From contig JAXMFT010000010.1 of assembly GCA_046347635.1 (NCBI GenBank), positions 1 through 64,000 on the forward strand: a DNA stretch of 64,000 nucleotides, written 5' to 3'. The position numbers and the translations under genes were made by a program. This DNA is from JAGVSZ01 sp019137045 (lineage in GTDB: Bacteria > Pseudomonadota > Gammaproteobacteria > Burkholderiales > SG8-39). The notes beneath the pieces were generated by a model, which was given only the letters and a program-made list of their open reading frames with translations, was not told the DNA's origin and ran no database searches. This document shows, in pieces, positions 28,458 to 37,743 of the stretch (position 1 is its first letter; the number at the start of each line of letters is the position of its first letter).

Positions 28458-29747
28458 ATGCCGCTTCCCGCCGACCTCGACGGCTGGCTCGCCTTCGTCG
28501 AACGACTGCACCCCAGCACGATCGCGCTCGGGCTCGAGCGGGTGCGGAGCGTGCTCGCGCGTCTCGCGATCCCGAAGTCCTGCCCGATCGTCGTGGTCGG
28601 GGGCACGAACGGAAAGGGCTCGACCTGTGCCCTGCTCGAGGCGATGCTGGGCGCGGCCGGCTACCGCGTCGGCTGCTACACCTCGCCGCACCTCCTGCGC
28701 TACGCCGAGCGCGTGCGCGTCGCCGGCCGCGAGCTCGGGGACGCCGCGCTCGTGGCCGCGTTCGCGGAGGTCGAGCGCGCGCGGCGCGACACGCCGCTCA
28801 CCTACTTCGAGTTCGGGACGCTCGCCGCCTGGGTGGCGTTCGCGCGCGCGCGCCTGGAGGCGCTCGTGCTCGAGATCGGCCTCGGCGGCAGGCTCGACGC
28901 GGTGAACGCGTTCGAGCCCGACTGCGCGATCCTGACCGGCGTGGACCTCGACCACATGGACTACCTCGGCGCCACGCGCGAGCGGATCGGATGGGAGAAG
29001 GCGCACATCTTTCGTCCCGGCCGGCCGGCGATCGTCGGCGACCCGAACCCGCCGGCGACGGTGATCGAGCACGCGCGCGGGATCGGCGCGCAGCTCCTGT
29101 GCATCGGGCGCGACTTCGGCTACGAGGCCGATCGCCTGCAGTGGCGCTACTGGGGGCCGGGCGGCACGCGCGCAGGCCTCGCGCATCCCGCCCTGCGCGG
29201 CGCGCCGCAGCTCGCCAACGCCGCGACCGCGATCACGGCCGTGGACAGCCTGCGGGGCGCGCTGCCCGTCCCGGCGCAGGCGATCCGGGACGGCCTGGCG
29301 CGGGCCGAGCTGCCGGGGCGGTTCCAGGTGCTCCCGGGCCGTCCGACCGTGATCCTCGACGTCGCCCACAATCCGCAGGCCGCCGCGGTGCTCGCGGCGA
29401 ACCTCGCGGACATGGGGCCCTGTCCGCGCACCCTGGGGGTGGTCGGAATGCTGCGCGACAAGGACCTCGCCGGCGTGGTCGGGCGCCTGGCCGGGCACAT
29501 CGACCGCTGGTACGCAGCGACGCTGGACGGCCCGCGCGGGGCGACCGCGGAGGAGGTGGCCGCCGCGATCGGCCGCGTGCGACCCGGCGCGGCGGTGGAG
29601 CGGTGCGCAAGCCCGCGCGCGGCGCTCGCCGCGGCGGAGGAAGCCGCGAACCAAGGTGATAGAATCGTCGTGTTTGGTTCCTTCCTCACCGTCGCGGATG
29701 TGATGGCCGCTCGCGCCGCGCCTTTCCGACCTGTCGATGGCCGATAA
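28458..29747 (+). CDS. folC: Bifunctional folylpolyglutamate / dihydrofolate synthase
   Basis: This roughly 429-residue Mur-ligase-type enzyme adds glutamate to dihydropteroate and folates with ATP. The P-loop VVVGGTNGKGSTCALLEAML lies near residue 35-55. Further signatures are YTSPHLLRYAERVRV, EIGLGGRLDAVNA and the C-terminal VILDVAHNPQAAAVLAANL. The ATG at 28458 is chosen; a GTG at 28422 directly after the accD stop would add 12 residues and cannot be excluded. The 3' end overlaps dedD by 11 bp. A TGATAGAAT extended -10-like element at 29657-29665 may serve dedD-cvpA-purF. Confidence 0.96.
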   Translation: MPLPADLDGWLAFVERLHPSTIALGLERVRSVLARLAIPKSCPIVVVGGTNGKGSTCALLEAMLGAAGYRVGCYTSPHLLRYAERVRVAGRELGDAALVAAFAEVERARRDTPLTYFEFGTLAAWVAFARARLEALVLEIGLGGRLDAVNAFEPDCAILTGVDLDHMDYLGATRERIGWEKAHIFRPGRPAIVGDPNPPATVIEHARGIGAQLLCIGRDFGYEADRLQWRYWGPGGTRAGLAHPALRGAPQLANAATAITAVDSLRGALPVPAQAIRDGLARAELPGRFQVLPGRPTVILDVAHNPQAAAVLAANLADMGPCPRTLGVVGMLRDKDLAGVVGRLAGHIDRWYAATLDGPRGATAEEVAAAIGRVRPGAAVERCASPRAALAAAEEAANQGDRIVVFGSFLTVADVMAARAAPFRPVDGR

Positions 29748-30396
29748 CGACGCCGCGCTCGACCTGCGGCGCCGCGCGCGGCGGCGGCTGATCGGCGCCA
29801 TCGCGCTCGTACTCGCGCTCGTGATCGTGCCGCCGTGGATCATGGACCTCGAGCCGCGGCCGGTGACCACCGACCTGCGGGTCGAGATTCCCCCGCAGGA
29901 CACCAACCGGCTCAAGCCGCCCGCGGCCGTGACGACGGGGCCGGAAGCCGCACCGCCCGCGGGCAAGCCGGACGCGCCCCCTGCGGCGGCACCCAAGGCC
30001 TCCCCGCCGCCGGCGGCCGCAGCGAAGGCTGCGCCGTCGCCCGCCCGCGACCCGTCCGGGGCGGACACGCCGAAGCCCGCCGCGAAGGGCGACGCGGTCG
30101 CGCGCGCCGCGCCGGCGGCGAAGGGCGCCGATGCGAAGCGCGCAGAGGCGATCCTCAACGCCGAGACGTTCGTCCTGCAGCTCGGCGTGTTCGCCGAGAA
30201 GGACAACGCCGCCAAGCTCGAGGCGCGGCTCGCGAAGGCCGGCGTCAAGCACTACACGGAGAGCGTCACGGTCGCCGGCAAGGAGCAGACGCGGGTGCGG
30301 GCCGGCCCGTACCCGACCCGTGAGGCGGCCGAGCAGGCGCGCGAGAAGCTGCGCGGCATGGGCTTCGGGCCCGGTCCGGTGATCGCGCGGCAATGA
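29737..30396 (+). CDS. SPOR-domain cell-division protein, DedD-like
   Basis: This 219-residue protein has a short cytoplasmic N-terminus, one membrane anchor (LIGAIALVLALVIVPPWIM, about 19-37) and a long Ala/Pro/Lys linker (about 65-135). A C-terminal SPOR domain (about 140-219) includes FVLQLGVFAEKDNAAKLEARL and TRVRAGPYPTREAAEQAREKL. SPOR domains bind glycan strands lacking stem peptides at the division septum. The folC-dedD-cvpA-purF order is conserved in Proteobacteria. It overlaps both neighbours by a few bases (11 with folC, 4 with cvpA), indicating translational coupling. Confidence 0.92.
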   Translation: MADNDAALDLRRRARRRLIGAIALVLALVIVPPWIMDLEPRPVTTDLRVEIPPQDTNRLKPPAAVTTGPEAAPPAGKPDAPPAAAPKASPPPAAAAKAAPSPARDPSGADTPKPAAKGDAVARAAPAAKGADAKRAEAILNAETFVLQLGVFAEKDNAAKLEARLAKAGVKHYTESVTVAGKEQTRVRAGPYPTREAAEQAREKLRGMGFGPGPVIARQ

Positions 30397-30887
30397 CCTG
30401 GTTCGACTACGCCGTCCTCGCCGTGCTCGCCCTGTCCGCGCTGATCGGGCTCTGGCGCGGCTTCGTGCGCGAGGTGTTCGCGCTCGGCGCCTGGGTCGTC
30501 GCGACGTTCGCCGCGCTCACGTTCGGCGGCCCTGCCGGCGAATGGCTGCCCGCCGCCTCCGCGACGCCGTTCGCGCGCGGGCTGGCCGCGGGCGTCGCGA
30601 TCTTCGTCGTGGTGCTGATCGTCGGCGGCCTCACCGGCGTGCTCCTCGCGAAGGCGCTGCGCGTGGCGGGATTCGGTCTCGCGGACCGCACGCTCGGCGG
30701 CGTCTTCGGACTGGCGCGCGGCGCGCTCATCTGCCTGCTCGCGGTGCTCGTCGCCGGCCTCACCGTGCTGCCGAAGGAGCCGTTCTGGCGCGAGGCGACC
30801 CTGAGCGGGCCGCTGGAGACCGCCGTGGTGGCGCTGAAACCCCATCTGCCCCCGCCGCTCGCCGCGCGGGTGCGCTACGAACGGTGA
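30393..30887 (+). CDS. cvpA: CvpA family membrane protein
   Basis: This 164-residue protein has four hydrophobic segments (about 5-22, 28-48, 66-87, 103-122) and the conserved N-terminal core LIGLWRGFVREVFALGAWV. Its homologue in E. coli is needed for colicin V production and linked to envelope stress tolerance; its molecular activity is unclear. It overlaps dedD by 4 bp (ATGA) and is 9 bp upstream of purF, the usual cvpA-purF pairing. Confidence 0.95.
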   Translation: MTWFDYAVLAVLALSALIGLWRGFVREVFALGAWVVATFAALTFGGPAGEWLPAASATPFARGLAAGVAIFVVVLIVGGLTGVLLAKALRVAGFGLADRTLGGVFGLARGALICLLAVLVAGLTVLPKEPFWREATLSGPLETAVVALKPHLPPPLAARVRYER

Positions 30888-30896
30888 GGTGATCCC

Positions 30897-32414
30897 ATGT
30901 GCGGAATCGTAGGCGCAGTCGCGCAGACGCCGGTGAACCAGCTGCTCTACGACGCGCTGCTGCTGGTGCAGCACCGCGGGCAGGACGCGGCCGGGATCGT
31001 CACGAGCGACGGCCAGCGGCTGCACATGCACAAGGGTCCCGGCCTGGTGCGCGACGTCTTCCGCACGCGCGACATGCGCTCGCTGCCCGGGCACCTCGGC
31101 ATCGCCCACTGCCGCTATCCCACCGCGGGCTCGGCGTTCTCCGGCGGCGAGGCGCAGCCGTTCTACGTGAACTCGCCCTTCGGGATCGTCCTCGGCCACA
31201 ACGGCAACCTCACCAACGCCGAGCAGCTCAAGCAGGAGATGTTCCGCACCGACCTGCGGCACATCAACACCAACTCGGACTCCGAGGTCCTGCTCAACGT
31301 GCTCGCGCACGAGCTCGAGCAGGCCGCGCGCGGCCCGCGTCTCGAGCCCGAGGCGATCTTCGCCGCCGTGGCGAGCGTGCACCGGCGTTGCCGCGGCGCA
31401 TACGCGGTGGTCGCCATGATCGCCGGTGCGGGCGTGCTCGCCTTCCGCGACCCGTACGGCATCCGGCCGCTCGTCGTGGGGCGCAACGACGCCGCGGGCG
31501 GCACCGAGTGGATCGTGGCGTCCGAGAGCGTCGTGATCGACTCGCTCGGTTTCGCGCTCGTGCGCGACGTGGCGCCCGGCGAGGCAATCCTCTTCGACGA
31601 GGGCGGCAACTTCCACAGCCGGCAGTGCGCGAGCGCGCCCACGCTCTCGCCCTGCATCTTCGAGTACGTGTACCTCGCGCGCCCGGACTCGCTGATGGAC
31701 GGGGTGTCGGTGTACGAGGCGCGCCTGCGCATGGGCGAGCGGCTCGCCGACAAGATCGGGCGCCAGTACCGCCACCTCGACATCGACGTCGTGATCCCGG
31801 TGCCCGACACGAGCCGCCCGTCCGCGCTGCAGCTCGCGACCCGGCTGGGCGTGACCTACCGCGAGGGGTTCGTCCGCAACCGGTACGTCGGTCGCACCTT
31901 CATCATGCCCGGCCAGACGATCCGCAAGAAGTCGGTGCGGCAGAAGCTGAGCGCGATCTCGCTCGAGTTCCGGGACAAGAACGTGCTGATCGTCGACGAC
32001 TCGATCGTGCGCGGAACGACCGGCCGCGAGATCGTGCAGATGGCGCGCGAGTCCGGCGCCAACAAGGTGTTCTTCGCGTCCTCGGCCCCGCCGGTGCGCT
32101 TTCCCAACGTCTACGGCATCGACATGCCGACGCGCGCGGAGCTGATCGCCACCGGGCGCACCGAGGAGGAGATCGCCGCGGTGCTCGGCGCCGATGCGGT
32201 GATCTACCAGGACCTCGATGCGCTGCGCGCGGCCGTGCGGCAGACGAACCCGGCGCTGCGGCACTTCGAGACCTCGTGCTTCGACGGCAACTACATCACC
32301 GGCGACGTGACCTCCGAGTACCTGGCCGCGGTCGAGCACCGCCGCGACGACCGGCGGCAGGAAGACCCCGACGACGCCGACGCCGTTTCCGCGGACATCA
32401 ACCAGACCGCCTGA
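30897..32414 (+). CDS. purF: Amidophosphoribosyltransferase
   Basis: This 505-residue enzyme carries out the first committed step of purine synthesis, PRPP plus glutamine to phosphoribosylamine. The start MCGIVGAVAQ leaves catalytic Cys2 as N-terminal nucleophile after Met removal. The class II glutamine amidotransferase part continues to about 235. The PRPP-binding loop is VLIVDDSIVRGTTGREIVQMAR near 362. The C-terminal tail is a charged extension. It is the last gene of the dedD-cvpA-purF run; metZ follows 210 bp later behind a riboswitch. Confidence 0.98.
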   Translation: MCGIVGAVAQTPVNQLLYDALLLVQHRGQDAAGIVTSDGQRLHMHKGPGLVRDVFRTRDMRSLPGHLGIAHCRYPTAGSAFSGGEAQPFYVNSPFGIVLGHNGNLTNAEQLKQEMFRTDLRHINTNSDSEVLLNVLAHELEQAARGPRLEPEAIFAAVASVHRRCRGAYAVVAMIAGAGVLAFRDPYGIRPLVVGRNDAAGGTEWIVASESVVIDSLGFALVRDVAPGEAILFDEGGNFHSRQCASAPTLSPCIFEYVYLARPDSLMDGVSVYEARLRMGERLADKIGRQYRHLDIDVVIPVPDTSRPSALQLATRLGVTYREGFVRNRYVGRTFIMPGQTIRKKSVRQKLSAISLEFRDKNVLIVDDSIVRGTTGREIVQMARESGANKVFFASSAPPVRFPNVYGIDMPTRAELIATGRTEEEIAAVLGADAVIYQDLDALRAAVRQTNPALRHFETSCFDGNYITGDVTSEYLAAVEHRRDDRRQEDPDDADAVSADINQTA

Positions 32415-32465
32415 ACGGCGCGCGGGCGCCGCTTGACCGCCGCCGACCGACCCGGTAAGGTGGGT

Positions 32466-32560
32466 ACCTGCGCCGATTTGAAGCACAGCTTGCGGGCGCC
32501 CGCGGTCCTGCGGACATCGATCCCGGGACACCGCGCGACAAACAAATCCGGCTAAAGCGT
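32466..32560 (+). promoter_or_regulatory. SAM-II riboswitch upstream of metZ
   Basis: The H-type pseudoknot of SAM-II can be traced. P1 is gcgcc (32470-32474) with ggcgc (32495-32499). Its loop holds the conserved GATTTG (32475-32480) and GCTTGC (32488-32493). GATTTG is perfectly complementary to CAAATC at 32543-32548, which is followed by the conserved GGCTAAAGCG (32550-32559). Between P1 and the distal P2 strand is an insertion of about 43 nt (32500-32542) with hairpin potential. The family binds S-adenosylmethionine and controls methionine-synthesis genes. A terminator follows directly, suggesting transcriptional control of metZ. Confidence 0.85.
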
Positions 32561-32564
32561 GGGC

Positions 32565-32606
32565 AACCCGCTTTGCGCCGCGCAGGCCAAAGCGGGTTTT
32601 GCTTTT
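32565..32606 (+). terminator. Intrinsic terminator between SAM-II riboswitch and metZ
   Basis: The arms aacccgcttt (32565-32574) and aaagcgggtt (32589-32598) pair perfectly over 10 bp around a 14-nt loop, followed by ttttgctttt to 32606. It begins 5 nt after the riboswitch's GCTAAAGCG element and ends 18 bp before metZ. It is therefore placed as the riboswitch expression platform rather than as a purF terminator. Confidence 0.85.
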
Positions 32607-32624
32607 CCGGCGGACGTCACGAGC

Positions 32625-33800
32625 ATGAGCGAACAGTTCGATTTCGACACCCAGGCCGTCCGGGCCGGGATCCAGCGCAGCGCGTTCAACGAGCACTCCG
32701 AGGCGCTCTACCTGACCTCGAGCTTCGTGTTCCGGGACGCGGCGCAGGCCGCCGCGCGCTTCTCCAACGAGGAGCCGGGCTACGTCTATTCGCGCTTCAG
32801 CAACCCGACGGTCACCGCGTTCCAGGAGCGGCTGGCCGCCCTCGAGGGCGGCGAGGCCTGCGTCGCCACCGCCTCGGGCATGTCCGCGATCCTCGCCTGC
32901 GCGATGGGGCTGCTGAAGAGCGGCGACCACATCGTGTCCTCCTCGAGCATCTTCGGCGCGACGGTGCAGCTCTTCGCCACCGTGCTCGGCCGGTTCGGCG
33001 TCGACACGACCTTCGTCGCCGGGGCGGATCCGGGCGCGTGGACGCGTGCGCTCCGGCCGACGACGCGCCTCATGTTTCTCGAGACCCCGTCCAACCCGCT
33101 CACCGAGGTCGCCGACATCGGCGCGCTCGCGGCGATCGCCCGGCGCGCGGGCGCCGTCCTCGCGGTGGACAACTGCTTCTGCACTCCGGCGCTGCAGCGG
33201 CCGCTCGCGCTCGGCGCCGACCTCGTCATCCATTCGGCCACGAAGTACCTGGACGGCCAGGGGCGCGTCCTCGGCGGCGCGGTGGTCGGCCGGCGCGACC
33301 TCGTGCTGGACGGGGTGTTCCCCTTCCTGCGCACCGCCGGGCCGAGCCTCTCGCCGTTCAACGCCTGGGTGCTGCTGAAGGGGCTCGAGACCCTGCGCAT
33401 CCGCATGGAAGCGCAGTCGCAGCGCGCGCTCGCGCTCGCGCGCTGGGTGGAGGCGCATCCGCGCGTCGAGCGCGTCTACTACCCCGGCCTCGCCTCGCAC
33501 CCGCAGCACGCGCTCGCGCAGCGGCAGCAGTCGGCGGGCGGAGCGATCGTCTCCTTCGACGTGCGCGGCGGGCGCGCCGCCGCGTGGCGGGTGATCGACT
33601 CGACGCGCCTGCTCTCGATCACCGCCAACCTCGGCGACACGAAGAGCACGATCACCCATCCGGCCAGCACCACGCACGGCCGCATCAGCGCCGAGGCGCG
33701 TGCGGCCGCCGGGATCGGCGAGGGGCTGGTCCGGGTCGCGGTCGGGCTCGAGTCGGTCGCGGACCTCGAGGCCGACCTCGCGCGCGGCCTCGACGGCTAG
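32625..33800 (+). CDS. metZ: O-succinylhomoserine sulfhydrylase
   Basis: This 391-residue Cys/Met-metabolism PLP enzyme makes homocysteine from O-succinylhomoserine and sulfide. The PLP lysine is K207 in DLVIHSATKYLDGQGRVLGG. SRFSNPT (about 57-62) and ETPSNPLTEV are conserved substrate and cofactor contacts. Annotation as metZ rather than metB/metC rests on overall resemblance and the purF-metZ neighbourhood in Betaproteobacteria. The start ATG at 32625 lies 18 bp after the terminator of a SAM-II riboswitch, so high SAM should shut the gene off. Confidence 0.94.
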   Translation: MSEQFDFDTQAVRAGIQRSAFNEHSEALYLTSSFVFRDAAQAAARFSNEEPGYVYSRFSNPTVTAFQERLAALEGGEACVATASGMSAILACAMGLLKSGDHIVSSSSIFGATVQLFATVLGRFGVDTTFVAGADPGAWTRALRPTTRLMFLETPSNPLTEVADIGALAAIARRAGAVLAVDNCFCTPALQRPLALGADLVIHSATKYLDGQGRVLGGAVVGRRDLVLDGVFPFLRTAGPSLSPFNAWVLLKGLETLRIRMEAQSQRALALARWVEAHPRVERVYYPGLASHPQHALAQRQQSAGGAIVSFDVRGGRAAAWRVIDSTRLLSITANLGDTKSTITHPASTTHGRISAEARAAAGIGEGLVRVAVGLESVADLEADLARGLDG

Positions 33801-33810
33801 CTCGCGCGCC

Positions 33811-34539
33811 TCACTCGAGGTCGACGCTCGCGCACCCGCGGGCGTCGCAGCGCAGGTAGCTCGCGCGCCGGTACCAGTCGGCGAGCACCCAGCGCTCGCA
33901 CCTCTGCCCGTCGACCTCGTGCGCGTGGCGGCCCGGACGATGGGTGTGCCCGTGGACGAGCCGCGGATAGCCGTGCGCACGCAGCGCCGCCTCGACCGCG
34001 GGCAGGGCGACGTCCATGATCTCCTGCGGCTTCGCGTCCTTCTCGGTTTCGCTCACCGAGCGCAGCCCGCCCGCGATCGCGCGGCGCAGGGCGCGCGGCA
34101 GCGCGAGGAACGTGCGCACGACGGCCGGGCGCCTGACGCGCGCGCGATAGCGCTGGTAGCGGACGTCGTCGGTGCACAGGGTGTCGCCGTGGACGAGCAG
34201 CGTGCGGGCGCCGAAGAACTCGCGCACGGTCGGGTCGTGGAGGAGCTGCAGGCCCGCGCGCGCGGCGACCCGCCCGCTCAGCAGGAAATCGCGGTTGCCG
34301 TGGAGCAGCGCCACCTCCACGCCGGAGGCCGCGAGGGCGCCGAGCGCGCCGAGCACCGGCCGGTTGAAGGGGTCGTCCGCGTCGTCGTCGCCGAGCCAGT
34401 GGTCGAAGAGATCGCCGAGGATGAAGAGCGCCGCGGCGTCCCGCGCCTCCTCGCCGACGAAGCGCAGGAACCGGGCGGCCATGGCCGGCCGCGCGGGCGC
34501 CAGGTGCACGTCGGAGACGAAGAGCGCCGGGCGGTCCAC
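33811..34539 (-). CDS. lpxH: UDP-2,3-diacylglucosamine diphosphatase
   Basis: This 242-residue calcineurin-like phosphoesterase makes lipid X from UDP-2,3-diacylglucosamine in lipid A synthesis at the inner membrane. Metal ligands are visible: D10 and H12 (VSDVHL), D43 (ILGDLFDHW), the GNRDFL loop (about 81-86), HGDT, and HGHTHRPG late in the chain. The start is GTG at 34539. It is the last gene of a minus-strand run after two cyclophilin genes, as in many Betaproteobacteria, and is convergent with metZ with only 10 bp between stops. Confidence 0.95.
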   Translation of the reverse strand: MDRPALFVSDVHLAPARPAMAARFLRFVGEEARDAAALFILGDLFDHWLGDDDADDPFNRPVLGALGALAASGVEVALLHGNRDFLLSGRVAARAGLQLLHDPTVREFFGARTLLVHGDTLCTDDVRYQRYRARVRRPAVVRTFLALPRALRRAIAGGLRSVSETEKDAKPQEIMDVALPAVEAALRAHGYPRLVHGHTHRPGRHAHEVDGQRCERWVLADWYRRASYLRCDARGCASVDLE

Positions 34540-34565
34540 GGCGACCCCGGGACGGCGCGGCCCGC

Positions 34566-35057
34566 CTAGGCGACTTCGGCCCGCTCGATCAGCACGTCCT
34601 GCTGCGGCACGTCCTGGTGCATGCCGCTGCGGCCGGTCTGCACCGCCTTGATCCGGTCGACCACGTCCTGACCTTCGGTCACCCTGCCGAACACGCAGTA
34701 GCCCCAGCCCTGCGGCGTCGGGGCGGTGTGGTTGAGGAAGTCGTTGTCCTTCACGTTGATGAAGAACTGGGCGGTGGCCGAGTGCGGATCGCCGGTGCGC
34801 GCCATCGCGATCGTGTAACGGTCGTTCTTCAGGCCGTTCGCCGCCTCGTTCTTGATCGGCGCCCGCGTCGGCTTCTGCTTCATGCCGGGCTCGAAGCCGC
34901 CGCCCTGGACCATGAAGCCGTCGATGACGCGGTGGAAGATCGTGTTGGCGTAGTGGCCGCTCTCGACGTAGCCGAGGAAGTTCTTGACGGTTTCCGGCGC
35001 CTTTGCGGCGTCGAGCTCGAGCGCGATGACGCCATAGTTCGTGTGCAGCTTGACCAT
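34566..35057 (-). CDS. ppiB: Cytoplasmic peptidyl-prolyl cis-trans isomerase (cyclophilin)
   Basis: This 163-residue cyclophilin has no signal peptide. Active-site residues are recognisable in FHRVIDGFMVQGGGFE (catalytic Arg), AMARTGDPHSATAQFFINV and the NDFLNHTAPTPQGWGYCVFGRV segment. It accelerates proline isomerisation during folding. It lies 10 bp downstream of a second, exported cyclophilin gene on the same strand. The two share long blocks of sequence and arose by duplication. Confidence 0.97.
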   Translation of the reverse strand: MVKLHTNYGVIALELDAAKAPETVKNFLGYVESGHYANTIFHRVIDGFMVQGGGFEPGMKQKPTRAPIKNEAANGLKNDRYTIAMARTGDPHSATAQFFINVKDNDFLNHTAPTPQGWGYCVFGRVTEGQDVVDRIKAVQTGRSGMHQDVPQQDVLIERAEVA

Positions 35058-35067
35058 GGGAATCCTT

Positions 35068-35637
35068 CTACTTGGCGGGGAGAATGGTGGCGGACTCGAT
35101 CACTACCGGCTCGCGCGGGACGTTCTGGTGCGGGCCCGCGCTGCCGGTCGGGGCTTTCGCGATCCGGTCCACGATGTCCATGCCGGAGACGACCTTGCCG
35201 AAGACGGTGTAGCCGTAGCCCTGCGGCGTGGGTTCCCGGTAGTTGAGGAAGTCGTTGTTCTTCACGTTGATGAAGAACTGCGCGCTCGCCGAGTGCGGGT
35301 CGGGCGTGCGCGCCATCGCGATCGTGCCGTAGTCGTTCTTCAGCCCGTTGGCGGCCTCGCTCTCGATCGTCGCGCGGGTCGGCTTCTGCCGCATGTCCTT
35401 GTCGAACCCGCCGCCCTGGATCATGAAGCCGTCGATCACCCGGTGGAACACCGTGCCGTTGTAGTGCCCGTCCTTCACGTACTGGAGGAAGTTCGCCACC
35501 GTCTTCGGCGCCTTCGCCTGGTTCAGCTCGATGACGATCGTTCCGCGGTTGGTCTTCAGCTCGACGCGCGGGTCGGCGGCGAGCGCCGGCTGGGCGCCGA
35601 GGGCGGTGAGAGCGAGGAGGGCGAGCAGCTTGCGCAA
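35068..35637 (-). CDS. Exported peptidyl-prolyl cis-trans isomerase (cyclophilin)
   Basis: This 189-residue protein has an N-terminal signal peptide (LRKLLALLALTALGAQPALAAD, cleavage after about residue 20), so it is probably periplasmic. The cyclophilin core follows with FHRVIDGFMIQGGGFD, AMARTPDPHSASAQFFINV and NDFLNYREPTPQGYGYTVFG. The start is read as TTG at 35637 because aagga lies 6 nt upstream and the signal begins there; a GTG at 35667 would add 10 residues and overlap the upstream gene. It is an operon partner of cytoplasmic ppiB. Confidence 0.93.
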   Translation of the reverse strand: MRKLLALLALTALGAQPALAADPRVELKTNRGTIVIELNQAKAPKTVANFLQYVKDGHYNGTVFHRVIDGFMIQGGGFDKDMRQKPTRATIESEAANGLKNDYGTIAMARTPDPHSASAQFFINVKNNDFLNYREPTPQGYGYTVFGKVVSGMDIVDRIAKAPTGSAGPHQNVPREPVVIESATILPAK

Positions 35638-35663
35638 GGCGGTTCCTTTCGTCTGGAGGGGGG

Positions 35664-36200
35664 TCACTGTAGCGCCGCGGCGGGGCGCGCCGGCGGCGTG
35701 TAGCCGGTGAGCTGGCGCGCCAGCTTCAGCTTGGCGGGTGCCGTGCGATTGCGGGCGTCCAGCTGTGCCGCCCGCTCGTATGCGTGCGCCGCGAGCTGCG
35801 CGTAGACGTCGCCGAGGTTCTCGTAGGCGGTGGCGGAATCGGGCTTGACGCGGATCGCCATCTCGAGGTTCTCGCGCGCGCGCTCGTAGTCGCCGCGCGC
35901 CGCGTACAGGACGGCGAGGTTGTTGTACGGCTCGGGCAGCTCGGGATAGTCCTGGGTGAGGGCGCGGAAGACCGCCAACGCCTCGTCCGGGCGCGCGAGT
36001 TCGGTCAGGATCACGCCGCGCAGGAAGCGGCCGTCGGCGTCCTGCGGCCGCGCGGCGAGGTGCTTGTCCACGAGCGGGAGCGCCGCGCGCGGATCGCCGG
36101 AGCGCAGCGCGGCGCGCGCGGCGCGCAGGTCGTCGTCCTGCGCGTTCGCCGCAGCGGCGAGCACGGCGAAGGCGAGCGCGACGATGGGCGCGAGACGCAT
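35664..36200 (-). CDS. TPR-repeat exported protein
   Basis: This 178-residue protein has a signal peptide (MRLAPIVALAFAVLAAAANAQ, cleavage after about 20). About four TPR motifs follow, including ALPLVDKHLAARPQDADGRFLRGVIL, YNNLAVLYAARGDYERARENLEMAIRVKP and YENLGDVYAQLAAHAYERAAQLD. TPRs mediate protein-protein contacts; the partner is not evident. It is first in the minus-strand run that continues into the cyclophilins and lpxH, and is divergent from cysS. The same gene order is common in Betaproteobacteria. Confidence 0.9.
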   Translation of the reverse strand: MRLAPIVALAFAVLAAAANAQDDDLRAARAALRSGDPRAALPLVDKHLAARPQDADGRFLRGVILTELARPDEALAVFRALTQDYPELPEPYNNLAVLYAARGDYERARENLEMAIRVKPDSATAYENLGDVYAQLAAHAYERAAQLDARNRTAPAKLKLARQLTGYTPPARPAAALQ

Positions 36201-36309
36201 AGTGGGATATACTGCGGCGCTCTCTTAAGACGTTGAATTCTAGCAAGAAGCCCTCGCGATAGACAGCGACGAGACCGCTCGTCCGGCGCCGCGCGCCGCC
36301 GCTGCCGAC

Positions 36310-37677
<1,368 letters not shown>

Positions 37678-37701
37678 GCGGCGCGCCCCGCGCAGAAAAG
37701 A

Positions 37702-37725
37702 AAACGGGCGCCCGGGCGCCCGTTT
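37702..37725. terminator. Bidirectional intrinsic terminator after cysS
   Basis: A near-perfect palindrome (aaacgggcgc with gcgcccgttt) has A residues on the 5' side and T residues on the 3' side. It can thus end transcription both of cysS (plus) and of the convergent binding-protein gene (minus). Confidence 0.85.
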
Positions 37726-37743
37726 CCGTGTGTTGCGGCCCGG

